A DNA stretch of 64,000 nucleotides, from assembly GCA_946894095.1 (NCBI GenBank), contig OX335646.2:11650077-11714076 (forward strand), written 5' to 3'. Each line of letters begins with the position of its first letter. The first letter of the stretch is position 1. The stretch comes from Incurvaria masculella. Lineage: Eukaryota > Arthropoda > Insecta > Lepidoptera > Incurvariidae. The notes below the pieces were generated by a model, which did not search any database, was not told the DNA's origin, and saw nothing but the letters and a program-made list of their open reading frames with translations. The position numbers and the translations under genes are program-made. Shown piece after piece: positions 21,189 through 33,034 of this stretch.

Positions 21189-22451
21189 CAAAACAACGAA
21201 TGACCAGAACCGCTGAGCTTCTGAATTTCTCATCCTTCCATCGTTCCGGATAGTCTGTTTCTTGCGTAAGTTTAAGTTGTATGAAAATGTGTACACATCG
21301 GCCTCGTTTATCACCCCTTAACAGTTGAATTTTGTAAAATCCGTTGTGAGCGAGCCTTTTCGTCTTAACAAGAAGTCACTGAAAATTTGAAGTTTCGAGG
21401 ATAATTGGTTTCAGAGATCTCAACATGAGTGGTTTTCGCCTAAATGTGTTCATTTTGACCTGTTTTACCCCCCTAATAGTATAATTTCCAAAAATATTTT
21501 CTTCTTAAGCATTCCCATCTAAAACAAAACATACTCTGACATTTCTGGGTTCAGCGGCTCTAGAGATAGAAATGTGTACAATTTGCCCTCTTTTACCCCC
21601 CTTGAATACCCCCAACAGTTGAAGTAAAAAAAAACCTCTTATACTGAGCAATCTCACCCGAAAAGAAAGCTACTGTAACTAAAAAATCACATTTCTGGGT
21701 TCGTGGGGTTAAGAAATTCGATGTTTGTTATAGTTAAGTACCAAACTACTGAACCGATTTTGATAAAAAAAAATGGGACCAACTAGAAAGTATACCCTTT
21801 CGAACAAAAAAAGAATTTTCCAAATCGGTCCACGGGTCTTCGAGTAATCGGTGAACATACATAAAAAAAAAAAGATTCCGACGAATTGATAACCTCCTCT
21901 TTTTTTGAAGTCGGTTAAAAAATATCATTGATATTCATTGGTTTGTATTTAATGTATTCTCAAATGTGAATTGCCACGCCATCTGTTGAGATTCACTTGC
22001 ATACTTTGATTATCCCTATTCAACACTTGTATGACGTTAGCAATCTTTCCGTATTATCATTTATCTATGGGGTAGGGTAGATGAGACTCATAACTTAGCA
22101 ATAGTCCCGTTTATGCTGTTAAAATTATACCGAGTCGGAATTGTGGCAGACTTGTTTTTGTTTACGTGTTCTGTACGCATTTTGGTTGGGATGTAGTGGA
22201 TGTAGGTACTTTAGAGTATCTATCAACCATCCTTAGGTATCTGTCTTTCTAGTGTCTTCAACATGAACAAAGTCAGGCTTATAGGTCGATAGTTATTCTT
22301 GAAGGGGTTTCGCCAAAATTATTGCTTTCAATTTTCCAAGCAAGTTACGTATGGCCAAGCATGTTTTGAATTCATAAGTTTTGAAATAGTGCATCGTATT
22401 TGATATGCATACATGGAATAGTAATTTTTTGATCCTGTCCTGTATACTCAC
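21189..22451. other. HMGR intron 3, last part
   Basis: The segment 21720-21920 reads CTACTGAACCGATTTTGATAA and ends CTTTTTTTGAAGTCGGTTA, a motif common in the 3' regions of dispersed insect retroposons. The preceding 400 bases contain repeated TTTACCCCCCT/AATAGT-type phrases. No exon is seen. Confidence 0.4.
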
Positions 22452-22539
22452 TTCAGATTTGCCATATCACTCCAAAACAGATGAACCAGGGAAGATGTAA
22501 ATATGAAGCTTGCAAATGTAGAGAAGATCCCTGCAATAA
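22452..22539 (-). CDS. HMGR: HMG-CoA reductase, exon 3
   Basis: Codons about 94-123, only 88 bases. It encodes IIAGIFSTFASFIFTSSLVH then LFWSDMANLK, a single membrane span matching the family's GIAGLFTIFSSFVFS segment. The acceptor is TTATTTGCAG and the donor GTGAGT. It takes one base from exon 2 (A, giving Ile) and leaves AA for exon 4 (Lys). It is missed by simple ORF calling because of its size. Confidence 0.93.
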
Positions 22540-22684
22540 CTGCAAATAAAGAAGACATTATTGCCACATTACACGATAGCCAAAAGAGTTATCAAAATCC
22601 TCCTTAACCTTACCATTTAACAGGGAATATACTGTCCACAATCCTCCTTCAAACAACGCATGGTTTTCAAGGTTCCGAATGAGT

Positions 22685-22830
22685 ATTTTTTATGTAACTG
22701 GACATGGATGGCTAATACCACACCTACGGTAATGATATTGGGCCAAATCACCTCATGAGAACTAGGTACCATGCCAAGACCTTTCTTACATTGTTGGTTT
22801 AATTGAACTGGATGGAAAATGATTTAGTGA
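22685..22830 (-). mobile_element. Family B SINE-like fragment B6
   Basis: The reversed tail TTTTTATGTAACTGGACATGG is followed by about 120 bases of body, including GAGAACTAGGTACCATGCC. It is truncated after GAACTGGATGGAAAATG. Confidence 0.6.
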
Positions 22831-23127
22831 ATATTATAACTATTGGTGATATTATTAATACAACAACAGAAAGGGGGTGGTTGATCGGAATAGCATCACT
22901 CTTTAGAGCAGTCATTAGCAAGGTGTTTTACGCAATGCTTAACGCTTTTTTCACAGGTTAGACATTTATTGTTAGAACTGATTATGTTTTAACCAGAAGA
23001 GTGATCCTCTAAAATAATTTCAAAATTTTACATCCATTGGGCACATCCGAAATTTGGTAACCACGGGGACAAGTTCTTCAAGTGCAAATTCTTCATTAAT
23101 CGAAATAATAGGCAGTGCGGTACTCAC

Positions 23128-23284
23128 TGATGAGATACTTGGAGGCAATGTGGTGCAGGTGCGTGACCTGGTAGTAGGCGTAGAGCAAGGCGACGCACCG
23201 CACGGCGGTCATGATGACGGCGTCAGCCGCCTGGTACTCCGCCTCGAGCCCCGGGCACGCGCGCGCCCAGCCCGAGCAGTGTAC
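23128..23284 (-). CDS. HMGR: HMG-CoA reductase, exon 2
   Basis: Codons about 42-94. It encodes VHCSGWARACPGLEAEYQAA then DAVIMTAVRCVALLYAYYQV and HLHHIASKYLI, matching the vertebrate D-x-IILT-x-TRC-x-AILYIYFQF segment, the second membrane span. The Insig-contact tetrapeptide of vertebrates (YIYF) reads YAYY here (76-79). The acceptor is CGATGCAG and the donor GTGAGT. It starts in phase 0 and leaves one base (A). Confidence 0.95.
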
Positions 23285-23874
23285 CTGCATCGCGTGCAAA
23301 CATGACTGCAGACTCCGGAGGCAAAAATAAGAAAACTTCCCCTTAAATTGCCATGAATTTAAAAGAAATTGTGGCCCCAAACATTTTGGTGAAGTACACT
23401 CTGATGAAAGTATGGTGTTCAGTTAAAAATAAATAAAAGAACATATATAAAAGAACAAATAAAAGTTCGTCTTTTTTACCTCTAAAATAACCTTTGCAGT
23501 AGTCTGCAACCATAAAGATGTAATTATAAGAGCAACCTGTATATGTTGGCACTTTAAATTCAACGCGAGTGCGACTGTGTGTAACTAAACTTTCTCATGC
23601 TTAGTTTCTAGACGATACTGATTTACCATTTAGACACCACAATGCGTGCGTTATCTCCTGCATTTATTAGAGTTGCGAATAGTCTGACTGAATAACTGAA
23701 GCAGTAGAAGGCTTGACTGAAGCCTCAAGCATAGGTACATTATAAACGATCAAGCATGCTTGAGTCAAGCTAAAATATAGCTGGTTGACCCAAGCGGCTT
23801 GACCGTCTGAAAAGCCATTTATTCTTTAACATTTTAGTACTTCGACAGACAACCAAAATTAAAGGATGATGTAC
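23285..23874. other. HMGR intron 1
   Basis: AT-rich intron between exons 1 and 2. A GCTTGA/TCAAGC-rich stretch (23710-23810) with repeated AAGCCTCAAGC-like words is the only notable structure. Confidence 0.5.
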
Positions 23875-23997
23875 CTCCCGGGCGCCGCCGGAATCACGCT
23901 CCACGGAGGCGGCGCACGCCATCAGAGTGAGCGTGGCCACGATCACCTCCCATGGGTGCCGCGTGCAGAACTCGCCGTGCGCGCCGAAGAACCGCAT
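23875..23997 (-). CDS. HMGR: HMG-CoA reductase, exon 1 (start codon)
   Basis: The N-terminus of 3-hydroxy-3-methylglutaryl-CoA reductase, the NADPH-dependent ER membrane enzyme that makes mevalonate. The exon encodes 41 residues, MRFFGAHGEFCTRHPWEVIV then ATLTLMACAASVERDSGG and ARE. HG-x-F-x3-HPWEVIV is the invariant family N-terminus, so the ATG at 23997 is firmly placed; its context is GACAAGATGC. The first membrane span is about residues 16-31. The donor is GTACAT at 23874. In this window the gene spans 23.5 kb and eleven exons, 722 codons, with all phases matching. The missing 3' end would bring it to about 850 residues, the usual insect length. Confidence 0.95.
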
Positions 23998-24414
23998 CTT
24001 GTCCGCCTGCCGCCTCCGCGCTCCGCCGCCGCCAGCCTGCGGTCACACACTTCTACTTTCACGGTCGTAATCAGGGGGTAGCCGGCGCGGAGGAGTAGGC
24101 GGCGGCGGCGTGATGTCATGATATGCATATGCCGCCGCCCGCGCCAGTGCGCGCCGTGCAGTTACAATATGTGATGTCTCGATCTCGATGCTTATCAAAT
24201 ATTTGCAGGAACACATGAACATGTGACTAATACGCAGTAGGTCACTACATATAAATCAAGATAAAACAATCCTAAGCAAAGACGAACAGACGCTCAACCA
24301 CTTCAATAGGTTAGACTGGACAGAAAGGTGAGGTGATACAAGACACGTCGCATGAATGGAGTAATACGAAGTTGGACGACATTGACCTAGATTCAGTACA
24401 GATTGATTTGATAG

Positions 24415-24560
24415 CACGAGTGTGGGGTCACCGTGTGACGAGAGAGCGCGTGCGGCAGCTAGCGGAGGTAGCGGGCCCGCGGGGGGCGGAAGAGACGGCG
24501 CGCGGGCGCAGGCAGTGGCAACACCGCAATACAGGCGCCGCTATATTTTGTCTTCGCAAG
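24415..24560 (-). promoter_or_regulatory. GC-rich block upstream of HMGR, candidate promoter or 5' exon
   Basis: A CpG-dense block about 420-560 bases upstream of the HMGR ATG. On the minus strand it has AAAATATAGCGG at one edge and GGTGACCCCACACTCG at the other. The latter loosely resembles a sterol regulatory element, but insect SREBP is not known to respond to sterols. A further GC-rich stretch, 24000-24150, may be 5' UTR, with a possible acceptor CCGCAG at about 24037. Confidence 0.35.
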
Positions 24561-25290
24561 GCGGAGCAAATGTAAACCACACGATGATAACTTATTGTCA
24601 GGTTTAATAATGAAATGTAGGTAGTACGAAAGGTCCACTAAGGGCCGAGTGCACAAGGACAAAAAATCAAAATCAACGTCAACATATGATTAAACACATC
24701 ACTTTATATGATCACTATGGAAGGAACTCCATGCGGTTCCCTACGGATTTTACCCCCCAAAAATAGGAAGTGCTATGAAGGACTATGGTGCCAGCTGCAT
24801 GGAGGCACAAACCCCCTCAATGCGAACGGTTGTTTGTGCGTTAAATTCGATGGCAACACTGTATCTAGGAAAAACAACCAAAAATAGCAAATGATGTACA
24901 AACTAAACCGGTAGTGGGATGACACTGAATGCCGTTATGTATGTAATACCATTAATAATTACAAAAAAGCTGGTACAAAAAGATGGCTTTCACAAATTAG
25001 AATCTTTTTGTATTTTTATATATTTTGTATTGTCTCACGTTAAGCCCTTTTTTAAAAAAAATTATGAGTTAAAATAAATAACTCATTTTTTTAATGTATA
25101 AATAATAATTTTTTTTGTATAAATAATGTATAATTTTTTGTATAATTTTTAATGTATAAATAATAATTTTTTTTTTTATTAAAAACCACTTAGCAACTAA
25201 ATTTATAAATTTATGAAGTTAAACACTGGATTTAGACGCATCAGCATATGCTGCCTGTCTAAAACTTATAAATAAATAAATAATAAAAAA
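24561..25290. other. HMGR upstream region, AT-rich
   Basis: Contains AATAATTTTTT-type tandem words at 25070-25180 (ATGTATAAATAATAATTTTT repeated) and no coding signal. Confidence 0.35.
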
Positions 25291-25291
25291 C

Positions 25292-25520
25292 TACTAGCTG
25301 AGGTACCTGGCTCCGATCGGGTCAATGTCGTTTTGGTCTATCGGGCTGAATTATTCCATACAAACTTTCATCCCCTATTTCACCCCCTTCGAGTTTCATT
25401 TTCGCCACAAAAGTCTATGCTCCAAGGTCCGGACTATCTCTATACCGCAACAGACAGACAGAGGTACATTCACGTTTAAAATATTAGTATGGATTATAGT
25501 TGTAGTAGTGCTCGCTATTA
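25292..25520 (+). mobile_element. Short dispersed retroposon-like element
   Basis: Begins ACTAGCTGAGGTACCTGGC and ends CACGTTTAAAATATTAGTATGG after an ACAGACAGACAGAGG run. The start matches the inner ends of the long inverted repeat arms (27240, 28386) and segments at 27812 and 49530. The ATATTAGTATGGAT end is common in moth retroposons, by memory. Confidence 0.5.
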
Positions 25521-26085
25521 TAGTTTTAATTTGAAACTTCCTGTTTTTTGTGAGTAAAATAGTAGAATTAGCAACGAACGACTGTGGCGCCACCTATATT
25601 GACACACAAACCTCCTTAAGGATGCTCCGATCCAAACAAAGTTTCTTCTACACAAAACACTAAAATTAATAGACTTTGAGACAGCTATCAATTATAAATG
25701 TTATTTATAGCATATAACATAGATGCACCTATTTATGTTCGAATTTCGAGTCTGAAGGGCGTGTGCGTCAAAGTAGATGGCTCCACGGTCGTTCGCAGCT
25801 ATGTATAGTATAATTTCACAAATGCCAGGCTTTGTTAATAATTGTGTTATGACACACAATACATAATTTCTTGATATTCTCGCCAATGCAGTTATAATTT
25901 GAAACTTTTTACTTTTGGGTAGTTTTAGCAGAAATAGCGACAAACGACTGTGGCAACATCTAAATGGACGCATAAACCCTCTGTTTAGATTACAAATACA
26001 ACCTCTAATCTCCAAGTACAATCATTTTTAATTGGAAGATCATTATTTCAATTTAATCAGCTTCATATTTCATATTTAAAATCTA

Positions 26086-27250
26086 ATAAATAATATAAAG
26101 GGGAAAGTTTGTAATAATGGATGAATGGATGGATGGATGGATGGATGGATGGATGGATGGATGGATGGATGTTTGTTACTCTTTCACGTAAAAACTACTG
26201 AATGGATTCTAATGAAACTTTACAATAATATAGCTTATACATCAGAATAACACATAGGCTACAATTTATGTGCCCATGGGCTTTAGAACTTTCACGGGGC
26301 TGCGAAAACGATGCCGGTAGCGCTACTTCACACCAAGGGGAGCGGGGCCGGGGGCGGTGGCGGGGAGCGGCGGAGGGGGGAGGGCAGACGTCGTGACTGT
26401 TTGGTGTCCGTTTGGCGAATTTTCAAGGCACTAGCGATTTGTAAAACTTAGTACATGTACATTTAACTACCCGGGAATTAGGATTGGCTAAATAGAATTC
26501 AGTTCCGCTTACGCTAAGATGGGGCTGTCATACAAACTGCAATGCTATGCACGACTCGGCTTTGCGGCGGCAGCGCTTACTTTTACTGAAGTACGGCTTG
26601 GTATTTCCTGCAACTTTAGGACTACTTGGCATCACGCTAAATCGCCGGAGGAGCGACCAACAGAATAAAATCCTTGAGAACCAATTACTCGATTTAGATC
26701 TGCATTGTATCTACGTCTAGCCTGATTCTACTAAAAACTTATAGATTACATAATACATAATATAACGCTTCATTACCAGAAGGGTAAGTAGTGAGTCTTA
26801 AAGTCTTATAACATGCGAACCACTTACCTGATTTATATGCGTATTTTATCAATGTATAGCATCTCTGGGAGCAGTCAGGCTCGAGATGGTTTACTGTTTT
26901 CGATGTTGAGGCTGGCTGTGGGTTGGAGTCCACGCACAACTTACCTACGTTACACGTTACTTACTAGGTAAGCAATGTAGCAGTGAAAGTGCAGAAAGGT
27001 TCTCGCGGCAAATGTTTTTTTTAAATAGCCACCAAACGTCAACGAAGCTCTAAATGGGAATTATTGGATGTTTCTCATTAAATCATGCTATTTCGGCTCG
27101 AACGATCTTGATTAAATTTGGTACATGGATACATTGTCCTGGACCAGTTTGACCCTATTTTGGACCAGTCATGTGGGCTACTTTTTATCCATGAGATAAT
27201 TTAGCCGACACTAACCCGAGCGGAGCCGGGTACCGCAGCTAGTATAAAAT
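26086..27250 (-). repeat. Left arm of long inverted repeat
   Basis: About 1.16 kb, mirrored nearly base for base by 28380-29508. It runs from an (ATGG)n tract through CATGGGCTTTAGAACTTTC, a G-rich tract and a block shared with family B (CCACAGCCAGCCTCAACAT in reverse), to GAGCGGAGCCGGGTACCGC. The 66-codon frame at 26739-26939 is mirrored in the other arm and is not taken as a gene. Confidence 0.85.
26122..26170. repeat. (ATGG)n microsatellite
   Basis: About twelve tandem ATGG units at the outer end of the left arm; the mirrored CCAT run lies at 29439-29467 and is shorter. The length difference is one of the few changes between the arms. Confidence 0.9.
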
Positions 27251-28379
27251 ATAAGTATGCTGTTTACTGTGCGAAAGGGAAAAAAAAGATACATGATCGC
27301 AACTTATTGCAACAAAGGGTTAATCAAGTTCTAATTTCATTATTTTAAAATTAAAATCATTTTAACCTAATCCTGATATTTTTAGAGGTTAGTATTCAAT
27401 ATTAGCAACATTAAATATAATTAAATGCGATAAGAAAAACGCTATGACGTGACTATGTTTTCTTGTTCGAATATTGACAGCAATAAACTCTAATCTACTT
27501 ATTTTTTACGTACATAGGCATACAAAAAAATGATTCTTTCTTTAATTCACTTAACTTAACGGGCAAGTGACTATAACTAGATTTGCGGTGCGGCTCTTAA
27601 AAACTATTTTGTTATAGGTTTGATTTTACTTTTTGTACGATAATAGTAGGGCTAGATTAAAATATTACTCACACTTGAGATCTAGGCTTTAAAAAATGTG
27701 TTATTACACATCTTTTATGTTATCGTGAGGAAAGAGAATCAGAAAAAACTATGGCCTGATCTATTACTTTTACAACTATACACCTGCCTTTCATATTTTT
27801 ATTTAATTACTAGTTGAGGTTCCAGGCTCTGCTCGAGTCAATATCTCGGCAACAGGGCTACCTACTGGGTCCAATTGTAAATCGTGGTTTAGATTTAGTC
27901 CCAGTACTGAGGCAAACAAAACAAAATAAAAATTATTTAAATCGGTTGAGCCTTTCTCGAGTTTTAATGAGACTAATGCACAGCAATTGATTTTTATACA
28001 TAGAGATGACCATGTCCGCCCAAGTGATATCTGCTTTACTCTATTTATTGTTAAAAAATATGCAATTTAAATGCAAATATTTATTTATTTCCTTACTATT
28101 TGTTTTTTTAAAACATTATAACCGAAAACAACAGATTCATTTAAAAAAACAATAGTTTGCGAAATAGATCAAAATTCGTATGAATCAAATTAGGGCCTCC
28201 TCTCTGGAACTTGGTATTCATAAAATTATATATGGCTTTAACAAATATTTGTATTGATTTAACTTTTTCTGACTTATGTTTGTAGGCTTAACATCAGTGA
28301 CTGTTCAGATAAAAAAACTCGTTTTTCATGCAAGATTCCATTTCCGTGTTCAATATATGTAAATCCTTAAGTTAAATTA
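27251..28379. other. Spacer of the long inverted repeat
   Basis: About 1.13 kb of AT-rich DNA. It includes a retroposon-like segment at 27812-28010 starting ACTAGTTGAGGTTCCAGGC, related to the arm ends. No coding signal. Confidence 0.5.
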
Positions 28380-29508
28380 TTATATACTAGCTGCGGTACC
28401 CGGCTCCGCTCGGGTTAGTGTCGGCTAAATTATCTCATGGATAAAAAGTAGCCCACATGACTGGTCCAAAATAGGGTCAAACTGGTCCAGGACAATGTAT
28501 CCATGTACCAAATTTAATCAAGATCGTTCGAGCCGAAATAGCATGATTTAATGAGAAACATCCAATAATTCCCATTTAGAGCTTTGTTGACGTTTGGTGG
28601 CTATTTAAAAAAAAAACATTTGCCGCGAGAACCTTTCTGAACTTTCACTGCTACATTGCTTACCTAGTAAGTAACGTGTAACGTAGGTAAGTTGTGCGTG
28701 GACTCCAACCCACAGCCAGCCTCAACATCGAAAACAGTAACCCATCTCGAACCTGACTGCTCCCAGAGATGCTATACATTGATAAAATACGCATATAAAT
28801 CAGGTAAGTGGTTCGCATGTTATAAGACTTTAAGACTCACTACTTACCCTTCTGGTAATGAAGCGTTATATTATGTAATCTATAAGTTTTTAGTAGAATC
28901 AGGCTAGACGTAGATACAATGCACATCTAAATCGAGTAATTGGTTCTCAAGGATTTTATTCTGTTGGTCGCTCCTCCGGCGATTTAACGTGATGCCAAGT
29001 AGTCCTAAAGTTGCAGGAAATACCAAGCCGTACTTCAGTAAAAGTTAGCGCTGCCGCCGCAAAGCCGAGCCGTGCATAGCATTGCAGTTTGTATGACAGC
29101 CCCATCTTAGCGTAAGCGGAACTGAATTCTATTTAGCCAATCCTAATTCACGGGTAGTTAAATGTACATGTACTAAGTTTTACAAATCGCTAGTGCCTTG
29201 AAAATTCGCCAAACGGACACCAAACAGTCACGACGTCTGCCCTCCCCCCGCCGCCCCCGGCTCCTCTCCCCCTAGTGTGAAGTAGCGCTACCGGCATCGT
29301 TTTCGCAGCCCCGTGAAAGTTCTAAAGCCCATGGGCACATAAATTGTAGCCTATGTGTTATTCTGATGTATAAGCTATATTATTGTAAAGTTTCATTAAC
29401 ATCCATTCAGTAGTTTTTACGTGAAAGAGTAACAAACATCCATCCATCCATCCATCCATCCATCCATTATTACAAACTTTCCCCTTTATAATATTTATTA
29501 TATTATAT
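28380..29508 (+). repeat. Right arm of long inverted repeat
   Basis: The mirror of 26086-27250, starting ACTAGCTGCGGTACCCGG and ending CCATTATTACAAACTTTCCC. By eye differences are few: the microsatellite length, the G/C-rich tract near 29250 and scattered substitutions. Confidence 0.85.
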
Positions 29509-30060
29509 TATTAGATTAGATCATAAAGAATTAATGAAACAGTAAAACTTTACCTTAAACATGTCTGGGCCCCTCACTCGAATATTAAAAAACCAACCAT
29601 TAAGTAGGTACATTAGGATTAAATACATATAATATATGCAAGAGAATTTATCAAATGATGCAGGCTTTTATTATTATTTTTAAATATGGTTTAAAATGTG
29701 TGTAAAAAGTGAAAGAATCTTTTAGCTTTCGTCAGAAAACTAGTTTATTCACTATTCATTAAAGTAAACTACCCATGTTCAAGTAAACTCTGGTGTACAT
29801 AAATTTTTTTGTTGGATCTATTTTATTTATTAATAAAAAAGATTATTAGTTGTCGTGTTCTAATTTAAAACGTATTTTTTATTATTGCAAACCAATTAGG
29901 ACAGGAATATACATAATTTAGACTGTAGTCTATCCTCCCAGTTTAATGGCCTAGCTTAACTGACAATGGCCATGACGCACGATTAGACATACGACATAAA
30001 ACTACATATTTTTACTACTTTTAAAATGATCATTAAATTATATTCCTCATCACATGCTCT
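29509..30060. other. AT-rich intergenic or intronic DNA
   Basis: No recognisable feature. Confidence 0.35.
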
Positions 30061-30413
30061 GAGCTGGTAGTCTGAGTTCTCACCTAAATTGGCGTTTACG
30101 GCAAACCGATCGACTGGCGTTTTCTCCAAACTCTATACAAGTTTTTACTAGATATTCTGTGGTTTTACTTCTTCAAGCTGTCAAAGTCAAACGCGGACTT
30201 CCGATTTGTATGAAAACGCGGAGTGGACGTAAACGGCAACGTCGACGTATTTACGGCAACGTTGAGTAAGCTGTCAAATCAAGCTCGGACTCGCAAATGT
30301 TAGTTCGCTTAACGCCCGCTGCGCGCGCTCTTCAATTTCTCCATACATTTGAAAACGCCAGTCGATCGGTTTGCCGTAACGCCAATTTAGGTGAGAACTC
30401 AGACTACCAGCTC
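30061..30413. mobile_element. 353-bp MITE-like element with about 65-bp inverted ends
   Basis: GAGCTGGTAGTCTGAGTTCT at 30061 is mirrored perfectly at 30394-30413. The mirrored region continues through CACCTAAATTGGCG and CAAACCGATCGACTGGCG. The centre is CpG-rich and non-coding. A clear target duplication was not found. Confidence 0.8.
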
Positions 30414-33034
30414 TGTTAATGGTACTACCATGTATTACAAAGATTTATTATTTTCTTATTTGGAAGGTTTTAATGGACAGTACTGAGCAGTACCTGGCCG
30501 GTCGATCTTCGCCCGGCTTCTTTATAGTGCCTACTGTAGGGCAGTGGCACCTATTATTGAGACACGTAATTTCTGAAAATACTTGTTTCTCAATATTCTA
30601 TGAGATCTTGAGGTCAGAAAAACATTCGTTTCATTTGAATTTAGTATTATTTTATTATTACCTCGGGGGCGCTAGTATAATTTCACCCAAATCGTTAAGA
30701 GGTATTTCCGAGAACCCAATTAGGTAAATACATCATAAAAGAATTACTGACTAGAAATTATAGGAGATAAGCAAAAGAGTAGGTAGGTATGTACTATAAC
30801 AGCACAGAGCAGATAGATAATCGTTGGGCCACACCATTTAAAGTGTTAGTTATACATATTTTCACACCAGTGACAAAAGTCCAGCTCAATGATTCCAATC
30901 GAAGGTCAATGTTTTGCAAGCATAACCAACTAACATACCTAGATAGAACCGGTTTTCAATTTGAAAAAATATTTTACATATTCAGCATATTTTCATCCAA
31001 TGTAGATTTTAATTTACACATGATGATTATCATTGTTCTGCAGTCAAGTAGGTAGCACAAGCAGGACCAAAAAAATATTTAAGTAAGTACGAAAAAGTAT
31101 GTTTACTTAAGTCAACCTGGGACTGGCTCTAGCGTCTGATGCCAAATACGATTTTGGTGACGACAGCAATATGTTTGAATGTTCAATCTTTGCAGTCAAT
31201 GTCCGCCACGCAGGTTAAGCGTTAAATCAATTTATGTAGGTATTATCTTAAACTGTGTGTTAGTAGGAGGCATTGATTGCGGGAGCAGGGAGGGACTGTA
31301 GCATAATGCCAAATTATGGGTATACAGCTGGTGGCGAACTTGGAAGACGCAATACCCGCGAATGGAATGTTTTGCTGGTTCAAGTCCAGCCTTGCAGTAA
31401 CATACTATAGTAGCATACATAAAAGTTCTCTTTACAGGACTCTTTCTTTAATGAATGTGTCCTTGTTTCACGGTCCATTCCATACACACCATTGAAGAGA
31501 AAGGACGGAGAAGTTGGACGCGCTCGCTATCGCGTCTCCGCCGTATGGTCATAGTGACCATATAATTGTATGGAAAACCGGCAGGACGTCATATGCCACA
31601 CAGTCGAAACATCGCAACCGCGCGCGAATGTGTTATAAATTATGTTTTAAAAATGTGTTCGTCAAGTCAGTTCCCACACTTCCCACCCACAGACCCTTCA
31701 ATACGTCTGCGACTATGTTTGAATGTACATCTACGTTTAAGTTGGGTTGGTAGTCATAGTAAGCGCGCTAGATGGCATATCTTCTTCCTTTTTATCTATG
31801 AATACATACATCATATATTCCTTGGAAAAACGACGAAAATTCTTAGTTTTTAAAAAAAGTATATTTGCTTAAGAAAATGTTTTCTCTAAAGATAGATTTC
31901 TTCCAAATGAACCACGTTTTGGCTCCGGGAAACCCGTCTACAAAACTTTTATATTGCTCAGTTCCCGAAACATTGTGTGAATCATCATTTTATTCATGGA
32001 TTACGAAGATATATTAAAGTACTCATGCTCACGTTTATTGTACTAACGTCATTTTATGAATTTCTTAATGGGCGGCACCTCAGGTTTGCACTGTCTATAA
32101 AAGTAGCTATGTGAAGTCACCATGGTAAATGAACTCGCCAGGTGAATAGGCAAGTGATCTGGCGATTCGTTGCATTTAACACCATGCTAACTGGTAAATT
32201 TCATTGCACCTGGCCGAATAATATGTCGTTTGACAGTTAGCATAGTACAAAAGGAAAACTTGCCAAGTTAATTCACCTGGAAAGCCCGACAGAGAGCAAT
32301 AAAGAATAGGTATTTGCCTTGATGTAAGCATAGGGAGGGGAGCAACCAGAATATATAATCGCAATTACATTGAGCGCACAACGTACAAATTACATCGAAA
32401 GCAAAGATTAAAGTACGGTCACGTATTTAAGTGTCGTTACATCGAAACGAGAAATATGGATATTTCCTCCTTATCAATGTTTTCACCACGGATCGTGAAT
32501 TACAATACATTCCACAAATAATTTCGAGCTACTTTCGTATAATAGAACAAAACCTAGAAGACTTCTAGTTGACTGAAACTTGGCGTGGAGTTTGATACAC
32601 GGAAAAATACCGAAAATCATATAATAATGGGATCAACTGCAGGAACCTATGTAAAATACATATTGCATACAAATCATACAGAAGAACTTATTAAACTATA
32701 CACGAAGCTACAATTTATTCAAAGCAGACACGGAATGCTTAAATCGGTTCCAGTGAGACCCTGCACTCTTGTAAATGTAATCAGCAATACGCAAATACAT
32801 TTAGTAAAAAAACCTTTATTTGATGTGTAGAATAAACCATGTTAAATTAACTATGAACCAAGAAAATATCGTAAACTCAAAAAACTTTTTTTTTTCAATT
32901 GAATATAAAGCGTGTGGGTCGATGTAAATACTGCAATTCTTCCCGTGCATGTCATAAGAGGCGACCAAGGTAATTGCCGTTCAAGGTTCGGATTGCATAT
33001 AAACAGTTGGTTCCCTTCCTTACTAGGTGGTAGG
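30414..33034. other. Gene-poor stretch
   Basis: Open frames here (30419-30727, 30789-31055, 31514-31853) carry no known motif. A small fold-back lies at about 32128-32282 (GCCAGGTGAATAGGCAAG against CTTGCCAAG...TTCACCTGG). At 32925-32980 CTTCCCGTGCATGTCATAAG resembles a sequence at 63330-63365 and may be LINE 3' debris. Confidence 0.35.

Noticed and set aside
24333..24607. Plus-strand frames over the HMGR upstream GC block
   Set aside because: No motif; better explained as GC-rich promoter or 5' UTR DNA.
26739..28907. Two near-identical 66-71-codon frames as possible paralogous genes
   Set aside because: They are the same repeat sequence in the two arms of the inverted repeat and share words with the SINE family.
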